Source of the DNA: Labia minor
Taxonomy: Eukaryota; Arthropoda; Insecta; Dermaptera; Spongiphoridae
DNA length: 64,000 nt
Direction: 5' to 3'
NCBI GenBank assembly: GCA_963082975.1
Contig: OY720348.1
Location: 57,635,461-57,699,460 of the forward strand
Within the stretch, counting starts at the first letter, position 1; each line of letters begins with the position of its first letter. A model generated the notes under the pieces. The model made no database searches. It was not told the origin of the DNA and was given only the letters and a program-made list of their open reading frames with translations. Of this stretch, positions 35,641-48,535 are shown one piece after another. The translations under genes and the position numbers were made by a program.

Positions 35641-36165
35641 TTTGCTTTTATTACTAAACTAAGGCGAACCCGTTGCAAACGGCGTTTGCAATTTCAGTTT
35701 AAACTTAATTTATTGTAGTTGGCCGCAATTAATTAAATAGTTCTTTGAAAACAATATTTTTTGTATATTAATGATCATTTTTTAGTATCAACACAATTTC
35801 TATCTCAAGCATTCTTCTCCTATATTCACGCGCATATACTCGGCACGTTTCAATCTTTTCTCATTTGGCTCCATTTTTTATAGATCTAAATATTTAACGT
35901 ATATTATTCTGATAAACAAAATAATAATAATAATAATTTATAGGAAAATGAAGTTAGTTACAAATTAAATTAATTTTGACAAATTGTAACTAACTTAGAA
36001 TGTTACAGACATCACATACGTACTTATGACGGAAATTATTATTAAAGAATAGACGAACCCGTTGCAAACGATGTTTTCAATTTAAGTTCAAACTGTATTT
36101 GTAACTAACTTCAAATTGTTACAGACATCACATACATACGATGGAAATTATTATTGTTATAGATG
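35641..36165. repeat. Pair of direct repeats about 400 bases apart
   Basis: GCGAACCCGTTGCAAACGG (about 35663) recurs as ACGAACCCGTTGCAAACGA (about 36053), and a TTGTAACTAACTT plus TTACAGACATCACATAC block occurs near 35985-36020 and 36100-36135. Likely relics of one dispersed element. Confidence 0.55.
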
Positions 36166-36547
36166 ACAGATAAAAAAAATAGTGATATTAGAAGAGTGCC
36201 TTGGGAAGGGTTGAAATTATTTTTGCCAAATAGAAGAGAGAATTTACAATCCTTGCTATAGAAAGAATACATAAAAAATATTTAAAGGAAAATATATATA
36301 TAATATCAACCTTTCAAGAAATATTTACCATCAAACCAAGACTTGTGATTACACGGACGTACTTAGAATTAAAACTATTAGGGGAAATATATATATATAT
36401 AATATGGAGGAGCGTTTATGTTGAAACATTTTTCAATTAATAATCAATTCTCTTCCAAGAAGGATAGAGACGCTACAATGGGCCACAATCAGAAAACACT
36501 ACTCGGGATTATATCTAAGATAACAAAAGAAGTTGAATCCATTAGAA

Positions 36548-36798
36548 CAGGGGTCGGCAATCTTTTTCAATAGTCGGGCACATTTCTGAGAAAATATAAC
36601 AGGGGTGGGCACACTTGGTGATACTTAGAGCCATATTGAAAAATCGAAAATGTTTAAGAGCCTGATCGCAAAAACATTTTACCCGTTTTTTTGTGTCATG
36701 ACTTTAAATTAATATTATACTAAGTAATATTTAATACTTAGTAATTTGCATGCGGGCACTTGAAAATGGCTTCGCGGGCACCAGGTTGCCGACCCCTG
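36548..36798. mobile_element. hAT-type MITE with perfect 8-bp target duplication
   Basis: Ends CAGGGGTCGGCAATCTTTTT and CCAGGTTGCCGACCCCTG, flanked by identical cattagaa at 36540-36547 and 36799-36806. The interior shares, in inverted orientation, the CTTAGAGCCATATTGAAAAA block with the element at 4628-5007. Confidence 0.93.
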
Positions 36799-36806
36799 CA
36801 TTAGAA

Positions 36807-38029
36807 TATCCCCATACATGAAATTTGAATTTTGTTTCCCTTTGAAAAGGCGAGAGGTCCAATTGTAAGCAAAAAAGGACTTTTTTGAAAAACACCTGTG
36901 AACGTATGTATGAATAAGACAAGAAAATTCACATGTAAAAAAGGGTTCTCCGCACGTGGAGGTGATGAAAATGAGGGGGGAGGGAATGGGGAAAAAGGTA
37001 AATTATAATAATGGTAAATACATAACTTTTGACTGTGTGTCTCCAGCGATATTTTATTTAAAAATATGCAAATAATGAAAAATTATAATTGGATAAGGAT
37101 ATCGGACTTCTTTTCGGAAAATTTATCCAAAGAAAGTAATGAAAATTGTAACTGGATTAAAAAATTAAATTAAGTAATTTTAAATGATCAAATAAATGGG
37201 GTTTGATATTATATGATAAAATAAACAATTGAATAAAAAATAAATGAAAAGGTTAATTATAATAATTGATGTAAAGAGAAAAATCTCCAGTAGCAAAAAA
37301 CAATAAAAACCCGTAAAAATTTAGTTACTGAAATATCTACATAATGTATAATGATGGAATCTGAGATGTTCAATGAAATGAAGAAAATCGATTAAAGTTA
37401 CCAAATGAATAAGCCACTTGTATAGCAAATCTAAAATCAGATTTACAACTTATACAGAAATTAATTTCAAATAAAATTAGTTTCAAATATTATTACAAAG
37501 TTATAATTATACTCCTATAAAGGAGGCTCAAACTTGTGCAGTATAAGGCAGCTAAAACATGAAAGAGACTCAGGACCACATGTCGGATACTCAGATGAAT
37601 TATAAAAATAATAAGTGAAAGTTCTCTTTGCTTTTTTTGAAAATTACATAATTCATTAGTTTTTTACGATAATAAAATTAGATAAATACTGATAATTATA
37701 CAAATTAATTTATTAAAATTAATTTTCTAAGTAAAAAATATAAAATCAAAAAGGGGTGCAAATTCGAAATTTGCTAAAAAAACATGTTCAAGTCATTGAA
37801 ATGTTAATTCTATGCCTAGAATTAGTTATTCTTAAAAAATAATTTATCACTTGGAACAACAAAAAAAAAAAATTAGTATAAATATAAAATATAAAAAACA
37901 TGCTTTTTAAATATTAATCTATCAATTTTATTGCATAATAAAAAAAATTGTCAGTTATGTGTTTAATAATATTTTTATTATTACAAAAATTTGACTTGAT
38001 ATTTCATATAAATAAATAAAACTAAATGC
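36807..38029. other. AT-rich intronic DNA, no gene seen
   Basis: A G-rich patch lies at 36950-36995. Nothing recognised on either strand. Confidence 0.4.
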
Positions 38030-38212
38030 GCCCAATGTTTTTCGTTGTATATGAAGCAATTCATCCATCCATTAACTTTGTCAGGCTTATAGAAAAATTT
38101 TTTTTTTTTTGTCCATGAAAAAAACGTTATTTTACAAAATTTCTTATGTATTTATATTATTTTCTCTTTTAACCAGATTGAATCACAGCAACGCATGGCC
38201 GGGATCAGCTAG
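38030..38212 (+). mobile_element. Helitron-type 3' end
   Basis: CACAGCAACGCATGGCCGGG followed by ATCAGCTAG|T ends in CTAG before T, as expected for a canonical Helitron 3' terminus (CTRR, insertion between A and T). Just upstream is a GC-bearing GCATGGCC. The 5' end (TC...) is not identified, so the extent is uncertain. Confidence 0.5.
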
Positions 38213-39372
38213 TTATTTATATATAAATTAATTAATGTAGTTAAAAGTAAAAAGATGAATATATGGTACAATAACATTTAATATGGAAATAATATAGCTA
38301 TATGATTAAAGAATAATTACAATTACCCCTTATTTTCTGTATCGTGCTAGAATACACAATTTTATAAAATTTATCAGAAGAGAATATTTATACATAAGAT
38401 AAAAAAAAAATTGTTTACATCAGTTAATCATAAAATTAATGTTTAAACAGTGCATTTTTAATCTAAGCTATTATATCAGAACAAAATTCAAATAACCATC
38501 CCTCCCCTCCTCCGTCTTTCCCACCCATCAAAAGTTTATAATAAACTTCTAAAAAGTTTAAATAAATATATTTTTGCAACTCAACGTAGACATTTTATCT
38601 AGATTATAATATACTTTAATAAATCATAATTTTAGTTTTAAAATAAAAAGTTATTATATATCGTTATTATAGCGGGAACAATCTCATTTTTTTTTTTATG
38701 AAATTGAGATCATAGTTGTTTCTAAATTAAAATTCCGCGGGCAATTCTTTTCTGGGCTTCGTTTATCGGTTCAACCAGTTGGAATCATGCCAATCAAGTT
38801 TATGTTGTTAAAAAGTGACCTTAAAAAAATTGTATTACTGTAAATAGCTCTTCTGTAAAATTAAGTAAAAATGAAATAACCGGTGTTGCCGCTTGAGTGA
38901 TGATTTTTTTTATTATATTTTTAGTAAATAATAAACTTTCATAGATCAAATCTCGAAGACAGTTTTTGAAATCATCTTAATTGTAATTTGAAATTTTCAA
39001 AGAGAAAAAAAAAACCATAAGAGGACAAAAGGATTCCCTGAGGCTTTAACAGAGATTGTAACAAAAACGTTTTTTTTTTTCTAGGGGCTTTTGTGGAAAA
39101 AAAAGAGTAATTGCAATTGTCACTTTCCATTAGTTGCTTTATTCTTTATTCAAATCAGTGTATGTGCTGGAACCAACTTCATAGTCCCTTTGTGGTTGTC
39201 CTTGGTATTCTTTTGAGAGTCAACTCTGCCACCCCTGGCCCGTTTACCTCCATTTCCCACCCACACACCATTTAATTTCGTAGATGAGTAGATTGTTGGT
39301 TGAAATTTACTCTCCAAAGTAGGTCCAAAGGCAAAAAAAAACTTTTTTTTAATTTATTTATGTGCTATGACA
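38213..39372. other. AT-rich; decayed repeat at 38740-38905
   Basis: 38750-38905 (GGTTCAACCAGTTGGAATC, AAGTTTATGTTGTTAAAAAG, GTTGCCGCTTGAGTGATG) resembles 50430-50590 (TTATGTTACTAAAAAATGCC) and could be Helitron-related. 39170-39270 is slightly GC-richer without coding signal. Confidence 0.4.
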
Positions 39373-39531
39373 AAAAAAGGGTGAGAAGTAGCGAAGCTTG
39401 CTCACATTCTCGTGGTCCCGGGTTCAAGGGATTTTCTCTAGCTGCGGTCTATGGGGCGTAGTCAACCCAGCCTCCGGGATCAACATTGGGAAGCTATTTG
39501 ATAAAAAGTAGCGCATCCAATCAAAAAATGT
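39373..39531 (+). repeat. tRNA-derived SINE (family D)
   Basis: GGGTGAGAAGTAGCGAAGCT, CTCACATTCTCGTGGTCC, B-box-like GGGTTCAAGG, then GCGGTCTATGGGGCGTAGTC and CTCCGGGATCAACATTGGGA. 3' truncated after about 160 bases. Confidence 0.72.
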
Positions 39532-40689
39532 TTTTTTTATCTTTAGACGCCCTTCTCACTTGTAAATCATATTTTAAGTAGTCTCAAAGTAGGAAATACA
39601 AAAATATGAACAAAAAATAAAAATAAATTAAAAATCATTTTTCCTTCTGTTGTTCTTTAATTTAAAACAGAGAATCTATATTTTTAAGATTTCATCATCT
39701 TTATAAAAAGTAATTATGATTATATTTTATAAATGAATGATATAAAGAAGGAAAAATATAATCAAGCCTTAAGGGACATTTCGAAAATTTCCTCGTATAT
39801 TTGTATAAACCCAGATTTCTATTTATTTTTAACATTATACAAGGAATATATTTGTACAATTTACAATATATAATAATATTTAAAGATATAACATTATTTA
39901 ATTATAAAATTATATTATATTATTAATATACAATTATAATTATAAAGCTGAAAGATTTATTTTCATAAATAGATATATATGAAATTAAAAATAAAGTTTA
40001 ATAATAATAATAATGTTTAATAATATTAATGCTCTAAAAATATTCAAATATATATATATATGTATATAAATATAAAAATTAACCCATATTAAAAAAAACA
40101 TTGAACGCTCAAATTTAAATTCTGATAATAATAAAATGTCCATAAATAACAAATTTAGCATTGGGAATAATAATGAAATTTCCCTGATAGAAAATTCAAT
40201 TAATTTTATAGAGTATATTAATGATGCTTCAGGTTAATAATCAAAAATAATTGAATTATACGCAACAAATTGGATTTTTGAAAATCCATGACACTTACTT
40301 ATTAACACAGGGGAATCACAAATAGTTTAATTACAACAAGTCAATTTTAAATTAATCTAGGAATTATTATCTGGATTGTTGTTTAATGAAAAATAGTTTA
40401 TTACTAATTAACGAACTCTAAGTTAATTTGCTTGTTTGTAATTTTCAATTATTCTTGTCTTTTATTTTAGTGCCTTTACTGTCAAAATTGAATTAATATT
40501 ACTGTAGGTGACATTGATTGAAATAAATATTTTAAAATATCCAAAAAGAATTTTAATTTTGATTTCAATTGGGAGGGATCTGTTATAATGCGCTATAAAT
40601 AGACTCATTTCATCAAAACCAACTAACATTATTGAACATTATTAAATTATGATTTAATCTATGGGTTTATGAGGCGTGGACCATGATTT
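39532..40689. other. AT-rich DNA, no gene seen
   Basis: Nothing recognisable. Confidence 0.4.
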
Positions 40690-40888
40690 TAGAGAACAAG
40701 ATTGAGTGTACCAATTTGAAAACGACTTGTAGATAGACCAAGGATTGAATAAGGGAAAATATAAAGGAAGATAAGAGGGAATTAAGAGAAGATATGAAAT
40801 AATTAGAAATAATTGAGGTTAGGAACGATTTAGGAAATTATGGTTAGTTCGGTCAAAAACTTTTCTCAACTCAAAAGAGATACGAAAA
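40690..40888 (+). repeat. Decayed LINE tail
   Basis: TAGATAGACCAAGGATTGAA (R-P-R-I-E) and GGTTAGTTCGGTCAAAAACT are diverged matches to the LINE relic at 30298-30535, ending in an A-rich AAAAAATAAATAAAA tail. Confidence 0.5.
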
Positions 40889-42085
40889 AATAAATAAAAC
40901 GATGAATATTTTATCTTGTGATAAAAATTTAATAGTGATAGAAAATTTCAGAGATATTTGCAAAATATTTAATACATGTATATGGTAAAATAATCCAGAA
41001 CCAGTATTATGAAAGGTATCTTAAATTATTTTTAATTTTTATTTAATTACGCTTTATTTCTAATCCAGAATATATTTAATTAAAAGGAAAAACTCAGTCT
41101 CATAGATGAGCTTTTTCATTGAAATTTTTATTGTATAGACATATTCGATTAAGTAAAAAAATTATGTTATTTACGCTTCAACCAAATGACATTATATTAA
41201 TAACGTTGCTCAATGATAGTAGGTTTACGGAGAATATTACCCATGCCATCTATTGGAAAACGCCATTTGTGAAATGGCATCTATTAAAAAATGGTATGAA
41301 TTAATTCAAACACCCAATATTTTTCAATAAATAAAAAAAAAATGATTTTATACTATTATGATTTTTGATAAAATATTACGAACATTTCAACACATTAAAA
41401 AGACATTAAGAATGATCAGTTTCAAAAATTAGGGAGATGACACAGACCCTTCTTTTAAATGATAATAACTATTTTTGTATACAATGCTATTTGATAGCAT
41501 TAAAAACTGATGGACACCTGGTCCTGATAGAAAAATTATAATTTTTTAGTTAATAATATAATTTGGAGGATGGAAGATTTATGTTTTCAATTTTAGATTA
41601 ATCAAAAGCCTTTGGTAAGAAAGTTTTCAACATTTTATTGAAAAACAGGATAAAATTATAAAGAAGATGATAAAGTGGGAGTTTCAGTTTCTGATATGAT
41701 CACCTTATTTTTAATGATTTTTTTACAATTTAATGTTAAAAGATAAGCTATTTTATGAAACGAAAATTACCCTGAGGTTACGTAAAACTTTCGACGTAAG
41801 CCTTTCGGAGGTAAAATCAAGTTCTTTGTTATTAAAAATAAATCCAGCTTTTTGATCAATAATGTTTAAACTTTATTTATCTTCAGGTATCCAATTATAA
41901 CGATTATTTTAGTTACGAGGAAATCATCAATTATTTCGTTAATCATTTATAGAATTCTAATATTTTACAAATTTTTATTGAATATTTCGATAAATTGGAG
42001 TGCATTAATTTAGTTAAATTGTGGAGGGACAAGTTTATCTATTAATTATTGATATTAATAAAATATTGAAAAAAATAAAAAACAA
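40889..42085. other. AT-rich DNA; possible mariner scrap at about 41200-41330
   Basis: AAATGGTATGAATTAATTCA then AACACCCAATATTTTTCA resembles the end of the mariner fragment at 13190-13215 (CGCTACGAATTAATTCAAAC). This is weak evidence for a 3' scrap of the same mariner lineage. The rest is featureless. Confidence 0.3.
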
Positions 42086-42559
42086 GGTAATAGTTTATAA
42101 AGCGGGAAGCTTCAGGGATTTGGATGATTCTTTGCCAGTGGATTCCTTTTTTAATTCTAAAGCACAACTTTTCTTATCCAATATTTCTAAATCTCTTCTA
42201 GTTTACGAGATAAAATTATTTACAATTTGACAGATAAACTAATTATGAATGAGCAACCATTTAATAAGGTTTTATTGACTAATTCAGTTTGGATATAAAG
42301 AAATTATTTAATTAATTATTTTTTTAATTTTCATATATCCAAACCGAACTGAAAAAAAACAGATAATTAGTGAAGCCCTCCGCTGACCAAATGAATAAAA
42401 CATGGTATCTAAATAGAATATCAATGGATTTATATGCAAATTTTAATAATTTTTATCTCGGTAACTGTAAGTGACCATAGACACTTTGAATTAAAAAAGA
42501 ACTCCATCTAAGTAAGTTTCCTACATATCCCTGAAGCTCCCGTTTTGTAAACAATTACC
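42086..42559. mobile_element. Family A foldback element
   Basis: Left tip GGTAATAGTTTATAAAGCGG, right tip CGTTTTGTAAACAATTACC, with GGGATTTGGATG / CATATCCCTGAAGC as arms. No clear target duplication. Confidence 0.85.
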
Positions 42560-43682
42560 GTCTAATCCTATCTATCTATTTTTATTTATATTATTAATTT
42601 TTAATAAAATAAAATTCAACTACGTTCAATTAATAATAAAATCTCTAGAATTATATTGAATATTAATATGAAAATGATTGAATATTTTTCTCTCCCTTTG
42701 ATAGTCCTTTTTATGCCACCAATATTCATTCGTATTCATCCTCCCCCCCCCCCCTATTACACCCTTGAAGTTCATAACAGCACTAATAAAAATTTAAATA
42801 AAACAATGTAAAAATTTAGATACTAATACTTATAAGTTGGTACTAGTTTGAGGTTAAATGACTTGAGCAAGTAAAACTTTAAAAAAACAATTAGTTTCAT
42901 ATATCAACCCTTTATAAATTTTTATAATCAAATTAAATATTATATTATTAATATCTACCAACTATTATTTATCTAAAAATTGTTTCTTTGACAAAACAAC
43001 AATCTAATAAAAACAAAACACTACCAACATAACAGACACAAGTTCCCCGTAAACTACACACAATATGAAATATTTTACATATATATTTGATTAAATATTT
43101 ATCCAGATATTTTTAATAAAATTTCCAATATAATGCTTTTTTATAAATAATAATATAATTACAATTTATATAAAAAATAAATAGAAAACTCGAAACTAAT
43201 AGAACACAATTCTTGTTTAAATTTGATTTTTTAAAATCATTTTTACTGTTAGAAAAACTTTTCTTTTATTAAACATGTATATTTTTTTATTGTTGTTAAA
43301 ACATAGTTCTAAGGCAAATCCTATATTTAGCAGTATTACTCGCCAAGGGCCTAGCCAAGCCAAATAGGGAACAGAATACGAGTTTCCCTTGGTATTTTTA
43401 TAAATATACATATTCTATTATTTTTTTTTTTTAAATTAAAAAAAAATTAATTTATTTAACAGAGAGATTTATTTAAGTTATATAAATAAAAAGTATAAAT
43501 AAATACTTAAATTTGAGTTTTTAACATAATTTCAAAATGTTAAATTAATTTTTGAACAAAATTTTTATTATATTAAAATTTATATTTTAATAATTCTGAA
43601 AATTGCATGAATTAATATTATTGTATTTAGTGTCTGTCGGGTTAAAATATTGAACATATTTATTAAATGGTTTTTATTATAA
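42560..43682. other. AT-rich DNA with C(13) run; no gene
   Basis: A cytosine run at about 42741-42756. The - strand ORF at 43217-43411 includes AWLGPWRVILLNIGFALELC but lacks splice or family support. Confidence 0.4.
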
Positions 43683-43912
43683 TTATTATAAGGGGATTTT
43701 TATTTAAGTACCACATTATTTGTAAATATTATTTATTAAATTTAAATAATAATTGTACAACGTTTCGATTGCTTATTCTGCAATCGTTCTCAAGTGCTGT
43801 GCACTACTCAAGTAATCTCCTAAGCAATCGAAACGTTGTACAATTATTATTTTAATTTAATAAATAATATTTACAAATAATGTGGTACTTAAATAAAAAT
43901 CCCTTTAATAAT
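43683..43912. repeat. Near-perfect 230-bp palindrome
   Basis: Arms 43683-43775 and 43821-43912 are inverted copies of about 92 bases with only a few differences, separated by about 45 bases (TTCTGCAATCGTTCTCAAGT... in the loop). Each arm contains GTACAACGTTTCGATTGCTT or its inverse. No coding content. Confidence 0.9.
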
Positions 43913-44316
43913 AAAATATTGAACTTTAACATAAATCTATAATATATATAATTCGGTTTTATACAAAAAATTTTTATGACTTTTTCTATATATATTGGCA
44001 TAGTTAGGTCCTTCAAAAAAAATTGACTATTTATTCTCTCCTAGAATATTTCAAACTGGACTTTTTGTGTTATCAACTATATTATTTTTATTTAGCAATG
44101 ATTTTTTGAAAATTGTTAAAACCGTTTTTTTTTCAAAATTGCAAAAAGTAAAAAATTAACTCATTCAATTTTATCAAAAAGTTGTTGCATCATTTAAGTT
44201 ATTAAGAAATTGAAACTTAAATTGGAAGCATCAAGGCAAGAAAAAATTTTCTAGAATTATTTAGGGAAAAAATGCGTTGATGATGTCCTAAGATTAATAA
44301 TATCTGTTTGTTCCAG

Positions 44317-44479
44317 ATACGGTGACATGGTCCCAGAAACGATTGCTGGCAAAATCGTGGGAGGAGTGTGTTCACTGAGCGGCGTGCTCGTAATTGCGCT
44401 GCCTGTTCCAGTTATTGTGTCGAACTTTAGTCGCATCTACCATCAAAATCAACGTGCAGACAAGCGAAAAGCTCAAAGG
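44317..44479 (+). CDS. Shal: Shal/Kv4 potassium channel, pore and S6 exon (internal exon)
   Basis: This exon encodes the second half of the selectivity filter and the S6 helix of a voltage-gated A-type potassium channel of the Shal (Kv4) family, a tetrameric plasma-membrane channel. After a tttgttccag acceptor the frame gives Y-G-D-M-V-P, completing the GYGD filter, followed by S6 with the PVPVIVSNF hinge and the conserved segment ending RADKRKAQR. The exon begins in phase 2: a preceding GG plus its first A make the filter glycine. It ends at AGG|gtacat in phase 0. The 163 bases equal one base plus 54 codons, and no stop interrupts. Vertebrate Kv4 genes are, to my knowledge, also interrupted at this GYGD point, which fits a large upstream exon for T1 and S1-S5. 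No such ORF is visible upstream, so that exon is probably outside the window. Reading on past the donor gives only AT-rich sequence and a stop at 44552. Identification is very secure. Confidence 0.96.
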
Positions 44480-44606
44480 GTACATCGACGAATTATTTAT
44501 CTATTTTTGAAAAATAATACCCTATTTTTTACTATTGTTAACGAGTTAAACTAGCAATTGGTAAATACAATCAAAATCAATTCAAACAAAATAGCAATCC
44601 AAATTT

Positions 44607-45298
44607 GGTAATTTTTCACTTTATCATTAGAATAATGGATTTGCATAAGACTTTACCAGTGGATTCCTTTTTTAATTCCAAGAAACTTAGGTCGCCTCTA
44701 GTTTACGAGATAAAAAGTAATATATATGTATATATATCATTGCTTACTTTTTTCCTACATTTCATACAAAAACAATAAATATATATGTATATATATATAA
44801 TACTTTTAGCCAACACCCCACTCTTCGGTTTTTTTTCATTTCGGTTTGAATAAAGGAAAATTAAAAAAATAATTAATTAAATAATTATGATTCGGAATTT
44901 AATGCAAATTTGTTTAATGCAAATTTTTGTTAGTTAATTAATTATTTTATTAATCTTCCTATAACCGAATCGAACCGAATATAAACCGAAGAGTGGAGTG
45001 TTGGCTAAAAGTGATATATTAATAATATATATATATTTGTTTATTATTTTTGTATGAAAATCTATTGAAGGTGTGATGTCCTCTACTGCCTAACTCAATA
45101 AAACATTTAAAATATTCCTGACATATGAATGTTTATATAATGTCAATATTCAAACTTTAATAATTTTTATCTCGTAAACTAGAAATGACCGACAGACACA
45201 TATTACCTAAAGAAAGTTTCTTGGAATTAAAAAAGGAATCCACTGGTAAAGTCTTATGCAAATCCATAATAATTCATATGATAAAGTGTACAATTACC
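44607..45298. mobile_element. Family A element, enlarged centre
   Basis: Tips GGTAATTTTTCAC and GTGTACAATTACC, with flanks ccaaattt and caaaattt (7 of 8 alike). The centre is longer than in other copies, with CTCTTCGGTTTTTTTTCATT facing AACCGAAGAGTGG and nested (TA)n. Lies 130 bases downstream of the Shal pore exon. Confidence 0.85.
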
Positions 45299-46132
45299 CA
45301 AAATTTTTATATATATATATAATTATTATTTATGAATTATTATTTACAATTATTATATTTTCTAATAGATATTCCAATTTAGTTCAAATAATTATTTTCA
45401 TTTTAAATTTTTTAATTATATTTTAATTATTTTTAATGATTTATAATCTTAAGTAGGAATAATACAACATGTTCTGATGTTTATGTATAAATTTCTCAAT
45501 ATTTTAATTGATATTTGCTGCAGGTAATAAAAAGAAATAATTTCATTTCAAAAAAAAAAAAAAAATTAAAAAGCATTTTCTAATTTCATTCTGGTGGTTA
45601 ATCATTAATAAAGAAAAATAGACAAAAATTGGAATATCCATTCGAATGCTAATAATTCACCCCCACCCCTCTCACTCTCACCCCACTCTAATTCAATTTC
45701 GTTTTGTCGAAGGAGTTGATAATGGCTTTTGAAATAGACGCCGAAATATTTGGCCTTTATAAAAAAGATTTAATTTTCTTTGTAGAAGTGCGCCCGAAAT
45801 GAGTAAAAGCGAAGGGAATGTGCCCGAATTGGGAAACGAAATTGGATTCTACAATAAATACAATTGTATAGTCTTTCGATAAATGTGTAACTGTCTTAAT
45901 CCCACAATAAAATTGAATCAAGATCATTTTATTTATTATTTGCATTCAATCGAAATCCAAATTAAAGAAGAGTTTTGCATTAAATTCCGAATCATAATAA
46001 TAGATTATACCGAAACCATTTTAATATATTATATCAACTAAAATTAAAATAAAAATAAAATTTAAAACTAAATAAGAATATTTTTAAATTAAAATGGTTA
46101 CTATCATCACACCTCTGACTTTTGTACCAATT
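45299..46132. other. AT-rich DNA, no gene seen
   Basis: 45655-45850 is a little GC-richer. The - strand ORF (45757-45945) is unsupported. Confidence 0.4.
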
Positions 46133-46330
46133 AGGTGTCCTATGATCAGTAGAACGGGTTCTATCAACCTTTACCTTGATTTTCTTGATCGGAGGCGTTA
46201 CTTTTTATCAATGTTGATCCCAGAGGCTAGGATGACTTCGTGCCATAGACCCCAACTAGAGAAATTCCCTTGCCAGACTAGGACCACGAGAATGTGATGC
46301 AGCTTCGCTAACTCCTACCCTGTGGCGCAT
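46133..46330 (-). repeat. tRNA-derived SINE (family D)
   Basis: Near copy of 30838-31050: GGTGTCCTATGATCAGTAGA, TTGATCGGAGGCGTTACTTT, CATAGACCCCAACTAGAGAA and ACCACGAGAATGTGATGCAG on +, i.e. the SINE on -. The B-box region is partly deleted. Confidence 0.75.
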
Positions 46331-47188
46331 CTTACTATCGCCACACACTACATTTATCTCGTTACAACCTGAGAAAGATTCTAACGATGGTATAACAGTC
46401 ACACAAAAAATACGCATAAAAACAAATCTACCCATAAACATAAAAATTCATTCCCAGAGTGTTTAATTAAAAATTGTATAATATTTAAGCTGAATTTTAG
46501 TAGATATAACTTAATTAGTGAAAGGTTTTTCTAAATGAAACCAATTTTCTCTAATTTCAAATTAAATATAATAAAAAGTGTGTCTAGAAAAACTTTATTA
46601 TTGTTGTTTTGTATATCAAATGAAAGCAATGGCGTATCATGTACTTTTTATTGGATAAATCACTTCATTTCATCAATTATTATAGAAGAATATTAAAATT
46701 ATTATTAATTTTGTATTTGGTATATTTTATGAAGGTGAAGTGTGTGTACAATAAGATTTTTTTGTAAAATTTACGGGCAGAAAAAAATATTCTATTATAC
46801 ACTTTCAATGATTTTTTTAAACTTAACACATGAATTCAGTGGTATTGATAAACATAGAAAAACCAACACATAGAAAAAATAAATAATGTTTGATTCTAAT
46901 TTAAAAAGGGCGTCAAGAAGGCTATTCAAGAAAAGATTGGCATTGCCCTCGACAGGTCTCGCCATCCTGTATTTAACGAACCCGAGCATGTATTTCTCAA
47001 CCTTTACCCTAAAAAAAACCTTTAATCCGATGGGGCGTAATGGTTTTGGCTCCATTGTGTGTGTGTGAACTGTCACTTTGAAGAAATCGAATATAAACTA
47101 AGCATGACTTTAAAAAATCGCGTTTTATTTTATCTTAATTACATTTAAAATCACTTTTAATAAAATAAGAATCTATTCATATTTTTTC

Positions 47189-47221
<33 letters not shown>

Positions 47222-47404
47222 TTAAAATAATCAACACTTTCATAAACCAGAAAGACATACAATTTATTTAACATTTTAGGGGAGATATTAAGAGTAAAAT
47301 ATTTTTTTTTTATACTTAAATTTAATTTTATATAATTTGTTATGGTTGATAAAGAAAATAACTATTAGGATATTATAAACACAGAGCACCGGATTTTTTT
47401 TTTT
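46331..47404. other. AT-rich DNA; short GC-richer patch near 46900-47060
   Basis: 46886-47068 is open on + (DSNLKRASRRLFKKRLALPS, then TGLAILYLTNPSMYFS) and on - (46795-47076). Neither is recognised or bracketed by good splice sites. (AT)n at about 47191-47219. Confidence 0.35.
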
Positions 47405-47650
47405 TTTTTTGTATCTCGCCAGAGATAGTATTGCGATCACGAAAATTTTCGATGTTGAGATTTTGATGTTTTTATACGTTTTAAAGGTCCCTGAGTCATT
47501 TTCACTAAGGTTGAGAAAAATGTGTGTGTATGTGAATAGACAAGATTACGCAAAAACGGTTTGAGCTAGTATAATGAAATTTGGTATAGGGGCATTATTC
47601 AAAATTCGTGGTTTTTTTTATCAACCTTTGAGAAATGTAGCTTATCCGGT
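47405..47650 (-). mobile_element. Family B fragment with intact hairpin end
   Basis: T(17) then TATCTCGCCAGAGATAGT (perfect hairpin end), GCGATCACGAAAATTTTCGA, (GT)n, AAAACGGTTTGAGCTAG. Cut at 47650, where a family C scrap (GCTTATATAGAACGATCACTG, 47651-47671) begins. Confidence 0.8.
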
Positions 47651-47961
47651 TGCTTATATAGAACGATCACTGTGTTCAACTTGAACTCATTTTTTTTTAA
47701 ATTTCTACTGGTAGCTAACAAATCTTTTAACTTTTCTAATTAATTTACATTTGATTAATTATTTCTATTAATATTGAAATAAAAAAATTTAAATATATTT
47801 TTACTATGAGTACAATAGTATTAAATAATAATTAAAAATTTATAATATTTCATGAACAGGTATAAATCTTATCATATTAAATAAATATAGATAATAATTA
47901 ATTTCTTTATTGCGTTGATCTTTCTAGGACAGCAACAACTAAATTCCTAATTTCAAAATTA

Positions 47962-48527
47962 GGTAATTATTCAGGTAAACTTATTTTCGTGGATTTTGAT
48001 ATTACTTTACCAGTGGGTTCCCTTTGCAATTCCAAATAAACTTTTCTTATGAAATTTTTCAAAGCATCTTCTAGTTTTCGAGATAAAAATTATTAAAGGT
48101 TTTTAAGTTTGACAGATTAGTTATATGAACGTCTAAATGTGGCATTAAGTAATGTTTTATTGACGAATTCACTAATTATTCACTTATTCACTAATTTTCG
48201 GTTTTTATAATTTCGGTGTGGATATTAGAAAATGATTTAATTATTTTTTTAATTTTCATAATTAAATCCAAACCGAACTTATAAAAACCGAAAATTAGTG
48301 AATAAGTGAAATCAGAAAATTAGTGCGGCATTTGGTAGCCAAACGGATAAAACATGCTAGCTAAATAGAATATCAATGGATTTTTATGCAAATTTTAATA
48401 ATTTTTATCTCGAAAACTATAAGATGCCGGGGGAAATTTAATAAGAAAGTTTATTTGGAAATGCAAAGGAACCCGCTGGTAAAGTATTATCCAAATCCAC
48501 GAAAATGAGTTTACCTGAATATTTACC
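47962..48527. mobile_element. Family A element with perfect 8-bp target duplication
   Basis: Tips GGTAATTATTCAGG and CCTGAATATTTACC, flanked by identical caaaatta at 47954-47961 and 48528-48535. Arms include TTTACCAGTGGGTTCC and its inverse. A tip-proximal subfamily different from that at 26459. Confidence 0.93.
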
Positions 48528-48535
48528 CAAAATTA

